A stretch of DNA of 56,906 nucleotides, from contig NZ_JAVRIA010000010.1 of the NCBI RefSeq assembly GCF_031846265.1, positions 1-56,906 on the forward strand. Direction: 5' to 3'. Shown in pieces: positions 17,776 through 25,722 of this stretch. Within the stretch, counting starts at the first letter, position 1. Every line of letters starts with the position of its first letter. A program made the translations under genes and the position numbers. The stretch is from Microcosmobacter mediterraneus. Its GTDB lineage: Bacteria; Bacteroidota; Bacteroidia; Flavobacteriales; Flavobacteriaceae. The notes under the pieces were generated by a model, which was given only the letters and a program-made list of their open reading frames with translations, was not told the origin of the DNA and made no database searches.

Positions 17776-17849
17776 AGCCGATGGAGGGACTCGAACCCAC
17801 GACCTGCTGATTACAAATCAGCTGCTCTAGCCAGCTGAGCTACATCGGC
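17776..17849 (-). tRNA. tRNA-Thr (anticodon TGT)
   Basis: First tRNA of the cluster on the minus strand: acceptor GCCGATG/CATCGGC, D-arm GCTC/GAGC, anticodon stem GCTGA/TCAGC with loop TTTGTAA (anticodon TGT), T-arm GTGGG/CCCTC with one G-U, discriminator T. It corresponds to thrU in E. coli. Confidence 0.96.
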
Positions 17850-17870
17850 TTTTTGTTCACTTTTTTGCAA

Positions 17871-17898
17871 TAAAAAAGTCCGCTATTTCTAACGGACT
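17871..17898 (-). terminator. Terminator after hpf
   Basis: On the minus strand GTCCGTTA and TAGCGGAC (17878-17897) pair with one mismatch around a GAAA loop and are followed by six T (17871-17876). It ends hpf transcripts 52 bp after the stop and lies just before the tRNA-Thr gene. Confidence 0.75.
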
Positions 17899-17899
17899 G

Positions 17900-17907
17900 C
17901 AAATGTA
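17900..17907 (-). promoter_or_regulatory. Candidate -7 promoter element of the tRNA-tuf operon
   Basis: TACATTTG on the minus strand matches the Bacteroidota -7 consensus TAnnTTTG exactly. Transcription would begin about 17893-17895, inside the 5' arm of the hpf terminator, so the new transcript would not rebuild the full stem. I find no good TTTG at the -33 position. Confidence 0.5.
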
Positions 17908-17949
17908 GCGTTTTATTTTTGTATTCAAAATATTTTTGAAAAAAAATTA

Positions 17950-18252
17950 CTAGATATGAGATCTCAATTTTTGTTTGCGTTTTTTTAACTGTCTTTCTAA
18001 TGATGATGCTGCCATATCAGCACCTTCTTCAAAAGATTTGCATTGTTTTTTAACAATAAAACTATCACCTGGAACACTAACCTTAGCTTCAACGATTTTA
18101 TTTTCTTTTTCGCTAGTATTTTCAACTTTTAAATACACATCTGATTGTATGATTTTATCATAAAATAACTCTAGCTTATCCATTCTTCTCTGAATAAAGT
18201 CTATTAATTTACTATCTGCATTAAAATTGACCGATTGTGTGTTTACTTTCAT
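17950..18252 (-). CDS. hpf: Ribosome hibernation-promoting factor, HPF/YfiA family (short form)
   Basis: A 100-residue protein with the S30AE/RaiA fold: MKVNTQSVNFNADSKLIDFIQRRMDKLELFYDKII (beta-alpha), then conserved SFIVKKQCKSFEEGADMAASSLERQLKKRKQKLR. Such proteins bind the decoding centre of idle ribosomes in stationary phase. It is the short form without the C-terminal dimerisation domain. It lies 24 bp after xerC and ends at a terminator. The xerC-hpf-tRNA-tuf order is one I associate with flavobacteria. Confidence 0.93.
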   Translation of the reverse strand: MKVNTQSVNFNADSKLIDFIQRRMDKLELFYDKIIQSDVYLKVENTSEKENKIVEAKVSVPGDSFIVKKQCKSFEEGADMAASSLERQLKKRKQKLRSHI

Positions 18253-18276
18253 ACTTATCGTTTTTAGTTAGACAAT

Positions 18277-19164
18277 TTATTTACTTCTTGGGTGAGCTTT
18301 AGCATATACTTTTTTTAATTCCGCAATACTATTATGTGTATATACTTGAGTTGATGCTAAACTAGTATGACCCAACAATTCTTTTACTGAGTTAAGATTT
18401 GCTCCTTCATTTAATAAATGAGTAGCAAATGAATGTCTTAAAATATGTGGACTACGTTTTTCTTTTGATGAAACATTAGTGAAATATTGATTAACTAACC
18501 TATATATTACATTGGCATATAATTTTAAACCTTTGTTTGTAAGAAATAAATATTGACCGTCAACAATACAAGGTAATTCATTTCTGTATTTTAAATACTT
18601 ACTCATTGTTGATTCTATAGACTGTATTAATGGTACTACTCGCTCTTTGTTTCTTTTACCTAAAACTTTTAAAGTTTTACACTCTAACTCTAAATGATTA
18701 AGTTTTAATTCTATTAATTCTGCTCTTCGTATACCTGTTACATATAATAGCTCTATAATTAAGCGATCTCTATAACCTTGAAAATCATCTTTGAATTCTA
18801 TAGTATTAAGAACTTGTTCTACTTCTTCTGCTGTAAAAGGAACTTGAATTCTCTTTGAAGTTTTTAATGCTTTATGGTTTGACAATGGGTTAGAGGCTAT
18901 TGCTCCTACTTTTATTAAGAATTTATAATAGGTATTTAATGATGAGACTTTTCTGTTTATAGTTTTGTTTTCTAATTTCAATTCTGCTAAATGTATAATC
19001 CAACTTCTAATCTGGGCGTAATTGACATTTATAATTTGTTTTTGAGTAAACTCAGAAAAATTATACGCTTGAAAACTTTTAAGATCGGAAACATAAGCTC
19101 CTACAGTAAGTTCAGAATACTTTTTCTCTAGTAACAGATAATCTGAAAAAGATTTAAAAGGCAT
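18277..19164 (-). CDS. xerC: Tyrosine recombinase of the XerC/XerD family
   Basis: A 295-residue site-specific recombinase, the usual Xer length. The N-terminal core-binding SAM-like domain (residues ~1-85) is followed by the catalytic domain with the full set of active residues: Arg in GIRRAEL, Lys in VLGKRNKERVVPL, HxxR in HILRHSFATHLL, and GHTSLASTQVYTH with the nucleophilic Tyr. Its role is chromosome dimer resolution at dif. It is not next to phage or integron genes; its neighbours are hpf and an acyl-CoA dehydrogenase, so this is the housekeeping enzyme. Whether it is XerC or XerD cannot be settled from this window. Confidence 0.92.
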   Translation of the reverse strand: MPFKSFSDYLLLEKKYSELTVGAYVSDLKSFQAYNFSEFTQKQIINVNYAQIRSWIIHLAELKLENKTINRKVSSLNTYYKFLIKVGAIASNPLSNHKALKTSKRIQVPFTAEEVEQVLNTIEFKDDFQGYRDRLIIELLYVTGIRRAELIELKLNHLELECKTLKVLGKRNKERVVPLIQSIESTMSKYLKYRNELPCIVDGQYLFLTNKGLKLYANVIYRLVNQYFTNVSSKEKRSPHILRHSFATHLLNEGANLNSVKELLGHTSLASTQVYTHNSIAELKKVYAKAHPRSK

Positions 19165-19193
19165 ATTTCACTTTTGGTGGATATTAAAGATAC

Positions 19194-19201
19194 CAAAATT
19201 A
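19194..19201 (-). promoter_or_regulatory. Candidate -7 element of the xerC-hpf operon
   Basis: TAATTTTG on the minus strand matches TAnnTTTG and lies 29 bp upstream of the xerC ATG. No clear -33 TTTG is seen. Confidence 0.45.
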
Positions 19202-19223
19202 TTTGTAATTATTAGTACTTAGA

Positions 19224-19253
19224 ATAAAAAAAGTCCTGCAAAAGCAAGACTTA
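19224..19253 (-). terminator. Terminator after the acyl-CoA dehydrogenase gene
   Basis: On the minus strand AAGTCTTGC, loop TTTT, GCAGGACTT (19231-19252), followed by a T-run. It ends the transcript entering from 19315. Confidence 0.85.
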
Positions 19254-19314
19254 TATTCTGATTATTTTATCGTCTCAATTCCTCTAAGCGTTTTGTAGTC
19301 TAAAGTTATAATAA

Positions 19315-20481
19315 TTACGTAGCAGGTTTATAAGACTTTTTATCTATGACCATTTTAGAAAGTATTTCTTTAAGTATCTCTGATGTTCCACCTCCAATAG
19401 GTCCTAATCTACTATCTCTAAGTAAGCGTGCAAGTGGATATTCTTCCATATAACCATATCCACCTAAAAATTGAAGACAATTGTAAGCTATTTCATCTGC
19501 GATTTTTGTTGATTTCAACTTAGAAATAGTAGCTTCTTCAACTACATAAGCGCCTTTATTTAATTGATCTGCTACCATGTAATTGTAGTTTTTACACAAT
19601 TGCATATCGGCATACATATCTACAAATCGATGTCTTAGTGCTTGATATGAATCTAATGATTTACCAAAAGTGGTACGCTCAGACATATATTGTTGAGTAT
19701 ATTCTAGAGCATATTCAGCTCTTGCATGTGCGTTAATTCCCATAATTAAACGCTCTAATGCAAAATGCTGCATTATATACGGAAAGCCTTTACCTTCTTC
19801 ACCCATTAACTGATTTGCAGGAATTTTTACATTATCAAAAGCAATCTCTCCAGTATCTGAAGCTCGCCAACCTAACTTATCTAGCTTGGTAGCTGATACA
19901 CCTTCCGTATTGCTATCTACTACAAAAATACTAATACCCTTATTACCTAACTCTAGATTAGTTTTTGCAGCAACAATCATATAATCACCATAAACACCAT
20001 TAGTGATAAATGTTTTAGAACCGTTAAGAATATAATAATCACCATCTTTAACAGCTGTAGTTCTCATACCAGCAACATCACTTCCTCCAAAGGGTTCTGT
20101 TACACACAAGCATCCTATTTTTTCACCAGATATGCTTGGCGCTAAATAGCGTTCCTTAATATCATGATTTCCTTCTTTATTAAGATGAGTCATAGCAAGG
20201 TAAGCATGTGCCCAAATTGCTGCTGCAAATCCGCCCGAATTTATTTTTTGAAGTTCTTCTAATAAAATTACGGTATAGAACAAATCTAAATCAAGACCTC
20301 CATAAGCTTCAGGGTAGGCTAAACCAAAGTAGCCCATTTCTCCAAATTTTTCCCAAATAAAGCGCTCAATCGTTCCTGTTTTTTCCCACTTTTCTATATG
20401 AGGAACCACCTCTTTTTGTAAAAAATCTTTTAAACTTTCGCGAAATAACTCATGCTCTTCTGTGAAGTACATACCACTCAT
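19315..20481 (-). CDS. Acyl-CoA dehydrogenase
   Basis: A 388-residue FAD enzyme catalysing alpha,beta-desaturation of an acyl-CoA, probably in fatty-acid or branched-chain amino-acid breakdown. Landmarks are the FAD-binding signature CLCVTEPFGGSDVAGMRTTAVKDGDYYILNGSKTFITNG, DKLGWRASDTGEIAFDNVKIP, and C-terminal LLRDSRLGPIGGGTSEILKEI. The position holding catalytic Glu in medium- and short-chain enzymes is Gly here (GGGTSEI), but FALERLIMG near residue 245 supplies Glu at the alternative position used by long-chain and isovaleryl-CoA dehydrogenases. The -7 element for this gene lies inside the end of the upstream comEA-like gene. Exact chain-length specificity is unclear. Confidence 0.93.
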   Translation of the reverse strand: MSGMYFTEEHELFRESLKDFLQKEVVPHIEKWEKTGTIERFIWEKFGEMGYFGLAYPEAYGGLDLDLFYTVILLEELQKINSGGFAAAIWAHAYLAMTHLNKEGNHDIKERYLAPSISGEKIGCLCVTEPFGGSDVAGMRTTAVKDGDYYILNGSKTFITNGVYGDYMIVAAKTNLELGNKGISIFVVDSNTEGVSATKLDKLGWRASDTGEIAFDNVKIPANQLMGEEGKGFPYIMQHFALERLIMGINAHARAEYALEYTQQYMSERTTFGKSLDSYQALRHRFVDMYADMQLCKNYNYMVADQLNKGAYVVEEATISKLKSTKIADEIAYNCLQFLGGYGYMEEYPLARLLRDSRLGPIGGGTSEILKEILSKMVIDKKSYKPAT

Positions 20482-20494
20482 ACAACATTGCTTT

Positions 20495-21367
20495 TTAGAG
20501 TTGCAAATATAACTTAATAATCTCTATTTTCTGGATTGGGAAATCCTTAACTTTTGTTAATTCATCTAAAGATTTGAATCCTTCTCTAAGTGTTCTCTGC
20601 TCAATGATATAATGTGCTATTTCATAATCTATATTTGGAATCCTAACCAGTTCTTCGGTTGTAGCTGTATTTAAGTTGATGATCGTAATTTTCTTAGGTG
20701 TCTTTACTATGAATGCGTTATTAATCCGCTCAATAACTTCTGGCGATAAACCATAAACCTCTTGAAGTTGAATATTAGACACAAAACCTCCTAACTTTTT
20801 TCTATAATTGATAATACGTTCTGAGAGTTTTTCACCAATACCATTAACTCGTTTTAACTGCTCTGATGTAGCAATATTAAGATCTATTTTTTGGCCATAA
20901 GTCTTTGGTAAATTATTAAAGGTGTTATTATATGAATTTTGGGGTTTAGGATTAGTTACCCATTCTGGGAATTTAAAATATATAGATATGCTATTAAGTA
21001 GTGAATCTGAAACTTTTGTGACTTGTTGAAACTGTTTTGCAGAATTTATCCATTGATCTTTAGCTCTAAAACTTAGAAGCCTATCGATTTCTATATTAGA
21101 CATTCCTAAAGTATAACCTTTATAATCTGTAATAAAATTTGGATTAAAAGGATAAATTTTAGGCTTATTATTTTCAACAGCTACTTGCTTTAAAGAATCC
21201 ACTTCGCTTTGATAAAGCTCTAATACTTTAACATCTTCATTAACCTTTGGTGAAGACTGATTAAGAACATAATATAAAATTTGTACCAGAATGATTAGTG
21301 TTACCAAAAGTAAAATCCCAATTCTTTGTTTATGACTAAACTTAGAATGGGATTTTAACTGATTCAT
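20495..21367 (-). CDS. ComEA-like helix-hairpin-helix protein
   Basis: A 290-residue protein with one N-terminal membrane segment (IGILLLVTLIILVQILYYVLN, residues ~16-36) and two C-terminal HhH pairs: KIDLNIATSEQLKRVNGIGEKLSERIINYRKKLGGF (about 155-195) and IINLNTATTEELVRIPNIDYEIAHYIIEQR (about 225-262). Such modules bind DNA without sequence preference; ComEA proteins bind incoming DNA in natural transformation, but single-pass HhH proteins in Bacteroidota are often annotated this way without evidence for competence. No other competence gene is in the window. The ATG lies in the 3' arm of a 26-bp inverted repeat. Confidence 0.85.
   Translation of the reverse strand: MNQLKSHSKFSHKQRIGILLLVTLIILVQILYYVLNQSSPKVNEDVKVLELYQSEVDSLKQVAVENNKPKIYPFNPNFITDYKGYTLGMSNIEIDRLLSFRAKDQWINSAKQFQQVTKVSDSLLNSISIYFKFPEWVTNPKPQNSYNNTFNNLPKTYGQKIDLNIATSEQLKRVNGIGEKLSERIINYRKKLGGFVSNIQLQEVYGLSPEVIERINNAFIVKTPKKITIINLNTATTEELVRIPNIDYEIAHYIIEQRTLREGFKSLDELTKVKDFPIQKIEIIKLYLQL
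20504..20511 (-). promoter_or_regulatory. Candidate -7 element of the acyl-CoA dehydrogenase gene
   Basis: TATATTTG on the minus strand is a perfect TAnnTTTG match. It lies within the last codons of the comEA-like gene and 23 bp upstream of the dehydrogenase ATG. Confidence 0.5.
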
Positions 21368-21388
21368 CTTTAAGGTTTTAAAGATGAA
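21363..21388 (-). promoter_or_regulatory. Inverted repeat covering the comEA-like start codon
   Basis: TTCATCTTTAA (21363-21373), GGTT, TTAAAGATGAA (21378-21388): perfect 11-bp arms. In the minus-strand RNA the start codon (21367-21365) is paired in the 3' arm. No T-run follows, so it is not a good terminator for the symporter gene upstream. Confidence 0.6.
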
Positions 21389-21403
21389 TATACAAAAATT
21401 ATT

Positions 21404-23002
21404 TTATGCTTTCTCAGATTTTATCGCATCCATATATCTTTTTAATTCTGCTCTTACTTTTGGTGCTAATATGACTAGACCTATCATGTTAGGTACCATC
21501 ATAGCAAAAATCATGGCATCAGAAAAACCAATGACGGAGCCTAAACTTGCAGCTGCACCAACAATTACAAATAAACAGAAAATTACTTTATATGTGTACT
21601 CAGCTTTTTTTGTTCTACCGAATAGATATGACCATCCTTGGAACCCATAATAAGACCATGAAATCATTGAACTAAATGCAAAAAGAACCACAGCAACAGT
21701 TAACACATATGGGAACCACGATATAGCAGACTCAAATGCACCAGATGTTAATAGAATAGCTTGTGCATCATTTAGACCTGCATTGGCAGCAGTCACATTT
21801 CCTGTAATAATTAAAACTAATGCTGTCATTGTACATACTAAAACGGTATCAATAAATGGTTCTAATAAAGCTACCATACCTTCACTCGCTGCATATTTAG
21901 TCTTTACTGCTGAATGTGCTATTGAAGCAGAACCTATACCAGCTTCATTAGAGAAAGCAGCTCGTCTAAATCCTTGAACTAAAACACCAACTGCACCACC
22001 TGCAACTCCTTCTGGACTAAACGCACCATTAAAGATTTGCGCAAAAGCATCACCAATCATATTATAATTTACAAATATTACAAACAATGAAGCTACAACA
22101 TAAATTACAACCATAAATGGCACAATTTTATCTGTAACCTTGGCTATTTTTTTAATTCCACCTATGATGACTATACCAACTAAAATTGCCATTACAAGAC
22201 CAAAAGCCCATCCGTAACCATGTAAGAAAGAATCTGAACCACCAGTAATATTTTCAACTAATTGGAATGCCTGATTAACCTGAAACATGTTTCCACCTCC
22301 AAAAGAACCACCAATTACAAAAATGGCAAATAATACTGCTAAAACTTTTCCAAGTCCAGCAAGGCCTTTTTCTTTTAAACCTTTAGTTAGGTAGTACATT
22401 GGTCCTCCATAAACAGTACCATCAGACTCAATATCTCTATACTTTACACCTAAGGTACATTCAACAAACTTTGATGCCATACCTAAAAACCCAGCTACAA
22501 TCATCCAAAATGTTGCACCAGCTCCACCAATAGAGACTGCAATAGCGACACCAGCAATATTACCTAGTCCGACAGTAGCAGATAAAGCAGCTGTTAAGGC
22601 TTGAAAATGTGATACTTCACCATCATGACCTTCAACTTTTATAGTTTCAATTGCATCTCCACCTGGTGTTGCATCTCCAGCAACCGCAAGTTCTGGTTCA
22701 GATTTATCTAAATCATCATATTTTCCTCTAACAATATTAATAGAGGTAAAAAAGCCACTAAAATTTATGAGTTTAAAGTAAAATGTAAAATAAAGCGCTC
22801 CTATTATTAAAGGAAATAAAACCCAGAACACCTTAACACCTCCACCAAAATCTATTTGGTAAAAAATTGCACTTACGAACCATCCAGTAGCACTACCGAA
22901 AGCTTCATCTATTTTTTGGTCAATTCCAGCCTCTTGAGCTTCCTGGGCAAAATTTAATAAGGGTAATAAAAGTGTGAAAATTGAAAGAAGAGCTTTCTTC
23001 AT
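21404..23002 (-). CDS. Alanine or glycine:cation symporter (AGCS family)
   Basis: A 532-residue inner-membrane protein with a predicted signal-like start and about ten to eleven membrane helices. Family signatures are ALSATVGLGNIAGVAIAVSIGGAGATFWMIVAGFLGMASKFVECTLGVKYRD, GGPMYYLTKGLKEKG and GFRRAAFSNEAGIGSASIAHSAVKTKYAASEG. AGCS transporters import alanine or glycine with Na+ or H+. The C-terminus ends in a short charged tail (ELKRYMDAIKSEKA). It may be cotranscribed with the downstream comEA-like gene (36-bp gap). Substrate preference is not visible. Confidence 0.93.
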   Translation of the reverse strand: MKKALLSIFTLLLPLLNFAQEAQEAGIDQKIDEAFGSATGWFVSAIFYQIDFGGGVKVFWVLFPLIIGALYFTFYFKLINFSGFFTSINIVRGKYDDLDKSEPELAVAGDATPGGDAIETIKVEGHDGEVSHFQALTAALSATVGLGNIAGVAIAVSIGGAGATFWMIVAGFLGMASKFVECTLGVKYRDIESDGTVYGGPMYYLTKGLKEKGLAGLGKVLAVLFAIFVIGGSFGGGNMFQVNQAFQLVENITGGSDSFLHGYGWAFGLVMAILVGIVIIGGIKKIAKVTDKIVPFMVVIYVVASLFVIFVNYNMIGDAFAQIFNGAFSPEGVAGGAVGVLVQGFRRAAFSNEAGIGSASIAHSAVKTKYAASEGMVALLEPFIDTVLVCTMTALVLIITGNVTAANAGLNDAQAILLTSGAFESAISWFPYVLTVAVVLFAFSSMISWSYYGFQGWSYLFGRTKKAEYTYKVIFCLFVIVGAAASLGSVIGFSDAMIFAMMVPNMIGLVILAPKVRAELKRYMDAIKSEKA

Positions 23003-23094
23003 TATATAAGGTATTAGTTAGTTATAAGTTTATTAGCTGACAAGATGCTAAAAATTATTGAGTTTTTAAAACCTTGAGCGTTAAAATGGGTGTT

Positions 23095-24120
23095 CTAGAC
23101 TTGTATATTGTAGACTGAATTTAACTTCTGAATTTGTTCTGGTCTACCTAAAACAATGATTTTTGAATTTTCTACTAACGCTGTACTCGCCTCAGGATTT
23201 ACAATATATTCTCCTTGGTTAGACTTGTAGCCAATTATTGTACAACCCGTTTTTTTTCGTAAGTCTAAATCTCTAATCGTTTTTACAGTCTCAATATTGT
23301 ACAATTGTTCTACTGCAATTTCTTCGATATTTATGTTGCCTTCACCTATAATAGATAAATTATCTATAAATTCAATTAAATCTGGCACAACGACTAAAGA
23401 TGCCATGTGATCGCCTCCTATTCTATCTGGAAGAATAACATTATTAGCTCCTGCTAGTTTTAATTTATTATAAGACGTCTCTTGTGATGCTCTGCTAATT
23501 ATGCACATCTCTTTATTTATCTGTCTTGCTGAAAGAACCACAAACAGATTATCAGCATCATTTGGCAAAGCAGATATTAATGTATTTGCTCTATCTACAC
23601 CTGCTTTTAGTAATACCTCATCCTCGTTAGCATTACCAAAAACAAAAGGCATATTATCTTGTTGATATTTATCTATTACTGGCTTATTTCTTTCTATGAT
23701 CACAAAAGGTTTCTTGTAAGCTAGTAGTTTTTGTGCAGCTTGCTTTCCGTTTCTGCCATAACCACAAATAATAATATGATTAGACATAGCATCAATTTTC
23801 TTTTGCATTTTCTTTTGTTTTAATTCTTCAATATTATTTTTACTTAGAATATATTCAGTAATCACAGATATAGCAAAAGCAACGATTATTACACTTGCCA
23901 AAATTAAAAATACGGTAAATATTTTTGCAGTATCATCTAATGGATGAACTTCTCCAAAACCAACAGTAGTAATAGTAATTACTGTCATGTATAAAGCATC
24001 TACCCAAGAATAACCAGACATAAACCTAAAACCTAAAATACCAATTACCATCACAGTAAGTAATAACAATATTGCTGTGTAAAATTTAGATCTAAATAAA
24101 CGTATTAGAGGATTATTCAT
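23095..24120 (-). CDS. Potassium channel with RCK/TrkA-N domain
   Basis: A 341-residue protein with two membrane helices around a pore loop (VITITTVGFGEVHPLDD), then a cytoplasmic RCK domain with a Rossmann motif (HIIICGYGRNGKQAAQKLLAYKKPFVIIE) and a C-terminal TrkA-C-like part. The selectivity filter is TVGFG; the Phe variant of TVGYG is common in bacterial channels. It probably gates K+ flux in response to a nucleotide or ion. The PspC-domain gene ends three bases upstream, so the two are translated from one message. Confidence 0.92.
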   Translation of the reverse strand: MNNPLIRLFRSKFYTAILLLLTVMVIGILGFRFMSGYSWVDALYMTVITITTVGFGEVHPLDDTAKIFTVFLILASVIIVAFAISVITEYILSKNNIEELKQKKMQKKIDAMSNHIIICGYGRNGKQAAQKLLAYKKPFVIIERNKPVIDKYQQDNMPFVFGNANEDEVLLKAGVDRANTLISALPNDADNLFVVLSARQINKEMCIISRASQETSYNKLKLAGANNVILPDRIGGDHMASLVVVPDLIEFIDNLSIIGEGNINIEEIAVEQLYNIETVKTIRDLDLRKKTGCTIIGYKSNQGEYIVNPEASTALVENSKIIVLGRPEQIQKLNSVYNIQV

Positions 24121-24123
24121 AGA

Positions 24124-24351
24124 TTATAAATCGAAAACTGAACTTCTTTTGGTATACACTAAATCTTTAATTCTAATCCAAAATGCAAAAAACAAATATA
24201 AAGCAAACCCAAACCCAACGGTTACAAAAGTAAGGTACATAAAAGACGTTCTTACCACTTTGGCTCTTATACCAATTCTATCTGCAATACGTTGGCAAAC
24301 ATAATAGCCACGCTTCTGAAAATAGAGTAATAATTTGTAAAATAGATTCAT
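24124..24351 (-). CDS. Small PspC-domain membrane protein
   Basis: A 75-residue protein with an N-terminal PspC-like motif (YYVCQRIADRIGIRAKVVRTSFMYLTFVTVGFGFALYLFFAFWIRI) and one to two membrane helices. PspC domains sense or respond to envelope stress in the phage-shock system, but short stand-alone forms are common and have no known role. It lies 3 bp before the K+ channel gene and 40 bp after the DUF2851 gene. Confidence 0.8.
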   Translation of the reverse strand: MNLFYKLLLYFQKRGYYVCQRIADRIGIRAKVVRTSFMYLTFVTVGFGFALYLFFAFWIRIKDLVYTKRSSVFDL

Positions 24352-24391
24352 TATTGCAAGTTAATTATTTTTTGATGCTAGGCTTACAAAA

Positions 24392-25663
24392 TCATCCATT
24401 AATCAGAGAATTACCAATAGCACATTTTAAACAATTATGTTTGTTACAATACTGTGTTTTTAATTGAAGTAAACTTTGAGATTCTAGTGCTGATTTACCC
24501 AAAGGTTTTATATGATTAAATCGTTTTACTATACTATTTTGCTCCAACGGAAGTTGTTTTATTAAATTAATAATGTCATCTTCAATTGATTTGCCTTGAG
24601 ATTTAGAATAACAAAACTTTAAAGGAATGATTGTATTAACAATTAGTAAATTGATAAAAGATCTAGATAATATCTTTTGAGATGCTTTTGACGTTTTACC
24701 AAAACTATAATGAGTATTCCAGTAATGTAATGCCGAAACATTAAACACTTTGTAAAAATCATCTTTAGTGTTTAGGTTTATAATGTTTGAAAACAAATTG
24801 TCTTTCGTTGCATACAAAGATGCTAATTGAGATAAACGAATCGTTGGGAAATTTGAAGGTCTTAATCTAAAAAATTTAAGAGGTAAAACACCTGCATTAT
24901 CTAACTTAAATTTAGATACTAAAAATGAATATTGCTCTTCAAGCTTACTATGATAATCATCCTGATGCTCTTTGATTAACAAACCCGTTTGCCCAAAGAA
25001 CAAAGCTTCGATATCTTCAGGGTTACTTTTAAGTTTTCTTAAAACCTTAAAATCAAACGATTGTGCTAAAGACAAAAATGATTCGCCATTAACTTTTAAA
25101 CCAAAGTTTTTTGCTAGCATCTTAAAAAGTACTGCTTCCCAATCATTATTAGAGGATGCTAATAGTTCTTGTATTAGAAGAGATTTTTCTTCTAAACGTT
25201 CAACGTATAAACGCTCTAACCAATTAGACACTGTGAAATCTGAAACTGAAGCAAAGTCATTTTCACAATTTATCCATGTTTTAGATGCATTAAAAAGGCG
25301 TTTGTAGTTAAGAAGCATACCTGTGTCAATCACATCTTTTAGTTGCAGTGTTGGGATTACAGAATTATCTTCTCTATAAATATCAGTATCATGCTCCCAA
25401 ACCACATGCAATATTACATTATCGTATGCACTATCCGTTTCGTGCTTATGCACATACCAATCACTAGATTTAATATGTATTTCTACATTACCAGCCCAAA
25501 GTTGATTATCAATTCTTAGTTGAGCATTAAAAAAATCTGGACCAGAATTTAGATTGTGCGTACCAACAGAAATGATACTAATTGCCTCGTCTAGTGAAGT
25601 ACTTAAATTTGTTGGATTAATTTTTTTGTGTTTCCAGAGGTAATGAAGAAAATCTTCGCGCAT
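24392..25663 (-). CDS. DUF2851 family protein
   Basis: A 423-residue protein of a Bacteroidota-rich family. It begins MREDFLHYLWKHKKI and has conserved HNLNSGPDFFNAQLRID and WAGNVEIHIKSSDWYVHKHETDSAYDNVILHVVWEHD blocks. It ends with a Cys cluster, QYCNKHNCLKCAIGNSLI, that may bind metal. The DxGPDFxxAxLxID and ExHxxSxDWxxHxHxxDxxYxxVxLHVV patterns resemble restriction-endonuclease-like folds, but no activity is established. It is the first gene of a minus-strand group running into the PspC protein and the K+ channel. Confidence 0.88.
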   Translation of the reverse strand: MREDFLHYLWKHKKINPTNLSTSLDEAISIISVGTHNLNSGPDFFNAQLRIDNQLWAGNVEIHIKSSDWYVHKHETDSAYDNVILHVVWEHDTDIYREDNSVIPTLQLKDVIDTGMLLNYKRLFNASKTWINCENDFASVSDFTVSNWLERLYVERLEEKSLLIQELLASSNNDWEAVLFKMLAKNFGLKVNGESFLSLAQSFDFKVLRKLKSNPEDIEALFFGQTGLLIKEHQDDYHSKLEEQYSFLVSKFKLDNAGVLPLKFFRLRPSNFPTIRLSQLASLYATKDNLFSNIINLNTKDDFYKVFNVSALHYWNTHYSFGKTSKASQKILSRSFINLLIVNTIIPLKFCYSKSQGKSIEDDIINLIKQLPLEQNSIVKRFNHIKPLGKSALESQSLLQLKTQYCNKHNCLKCAIGNSLING

Positions 25664-25722
25664 ATTACTAAAGTAGCGAATGACTCCTTAACTTCAAAAA
25701 ATAATAATAGATTTAGAACTCT

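Noticed and set aside
18277..19164. Integrase of a mobile element
   Set aside because: The length and motifs fit the housekeeping Xer recombinase, and there are no attachment-site repeats at the neighbouring tRNA genes or phage genes.
19165..19314. Possible small gene (for example rpsU) between xerC and the acyl-CoA dehydrogenase gene
   Set aside because: Only a 20-codon open stretch is present on the minus strand, and a terminator and a promoter element account for the region.
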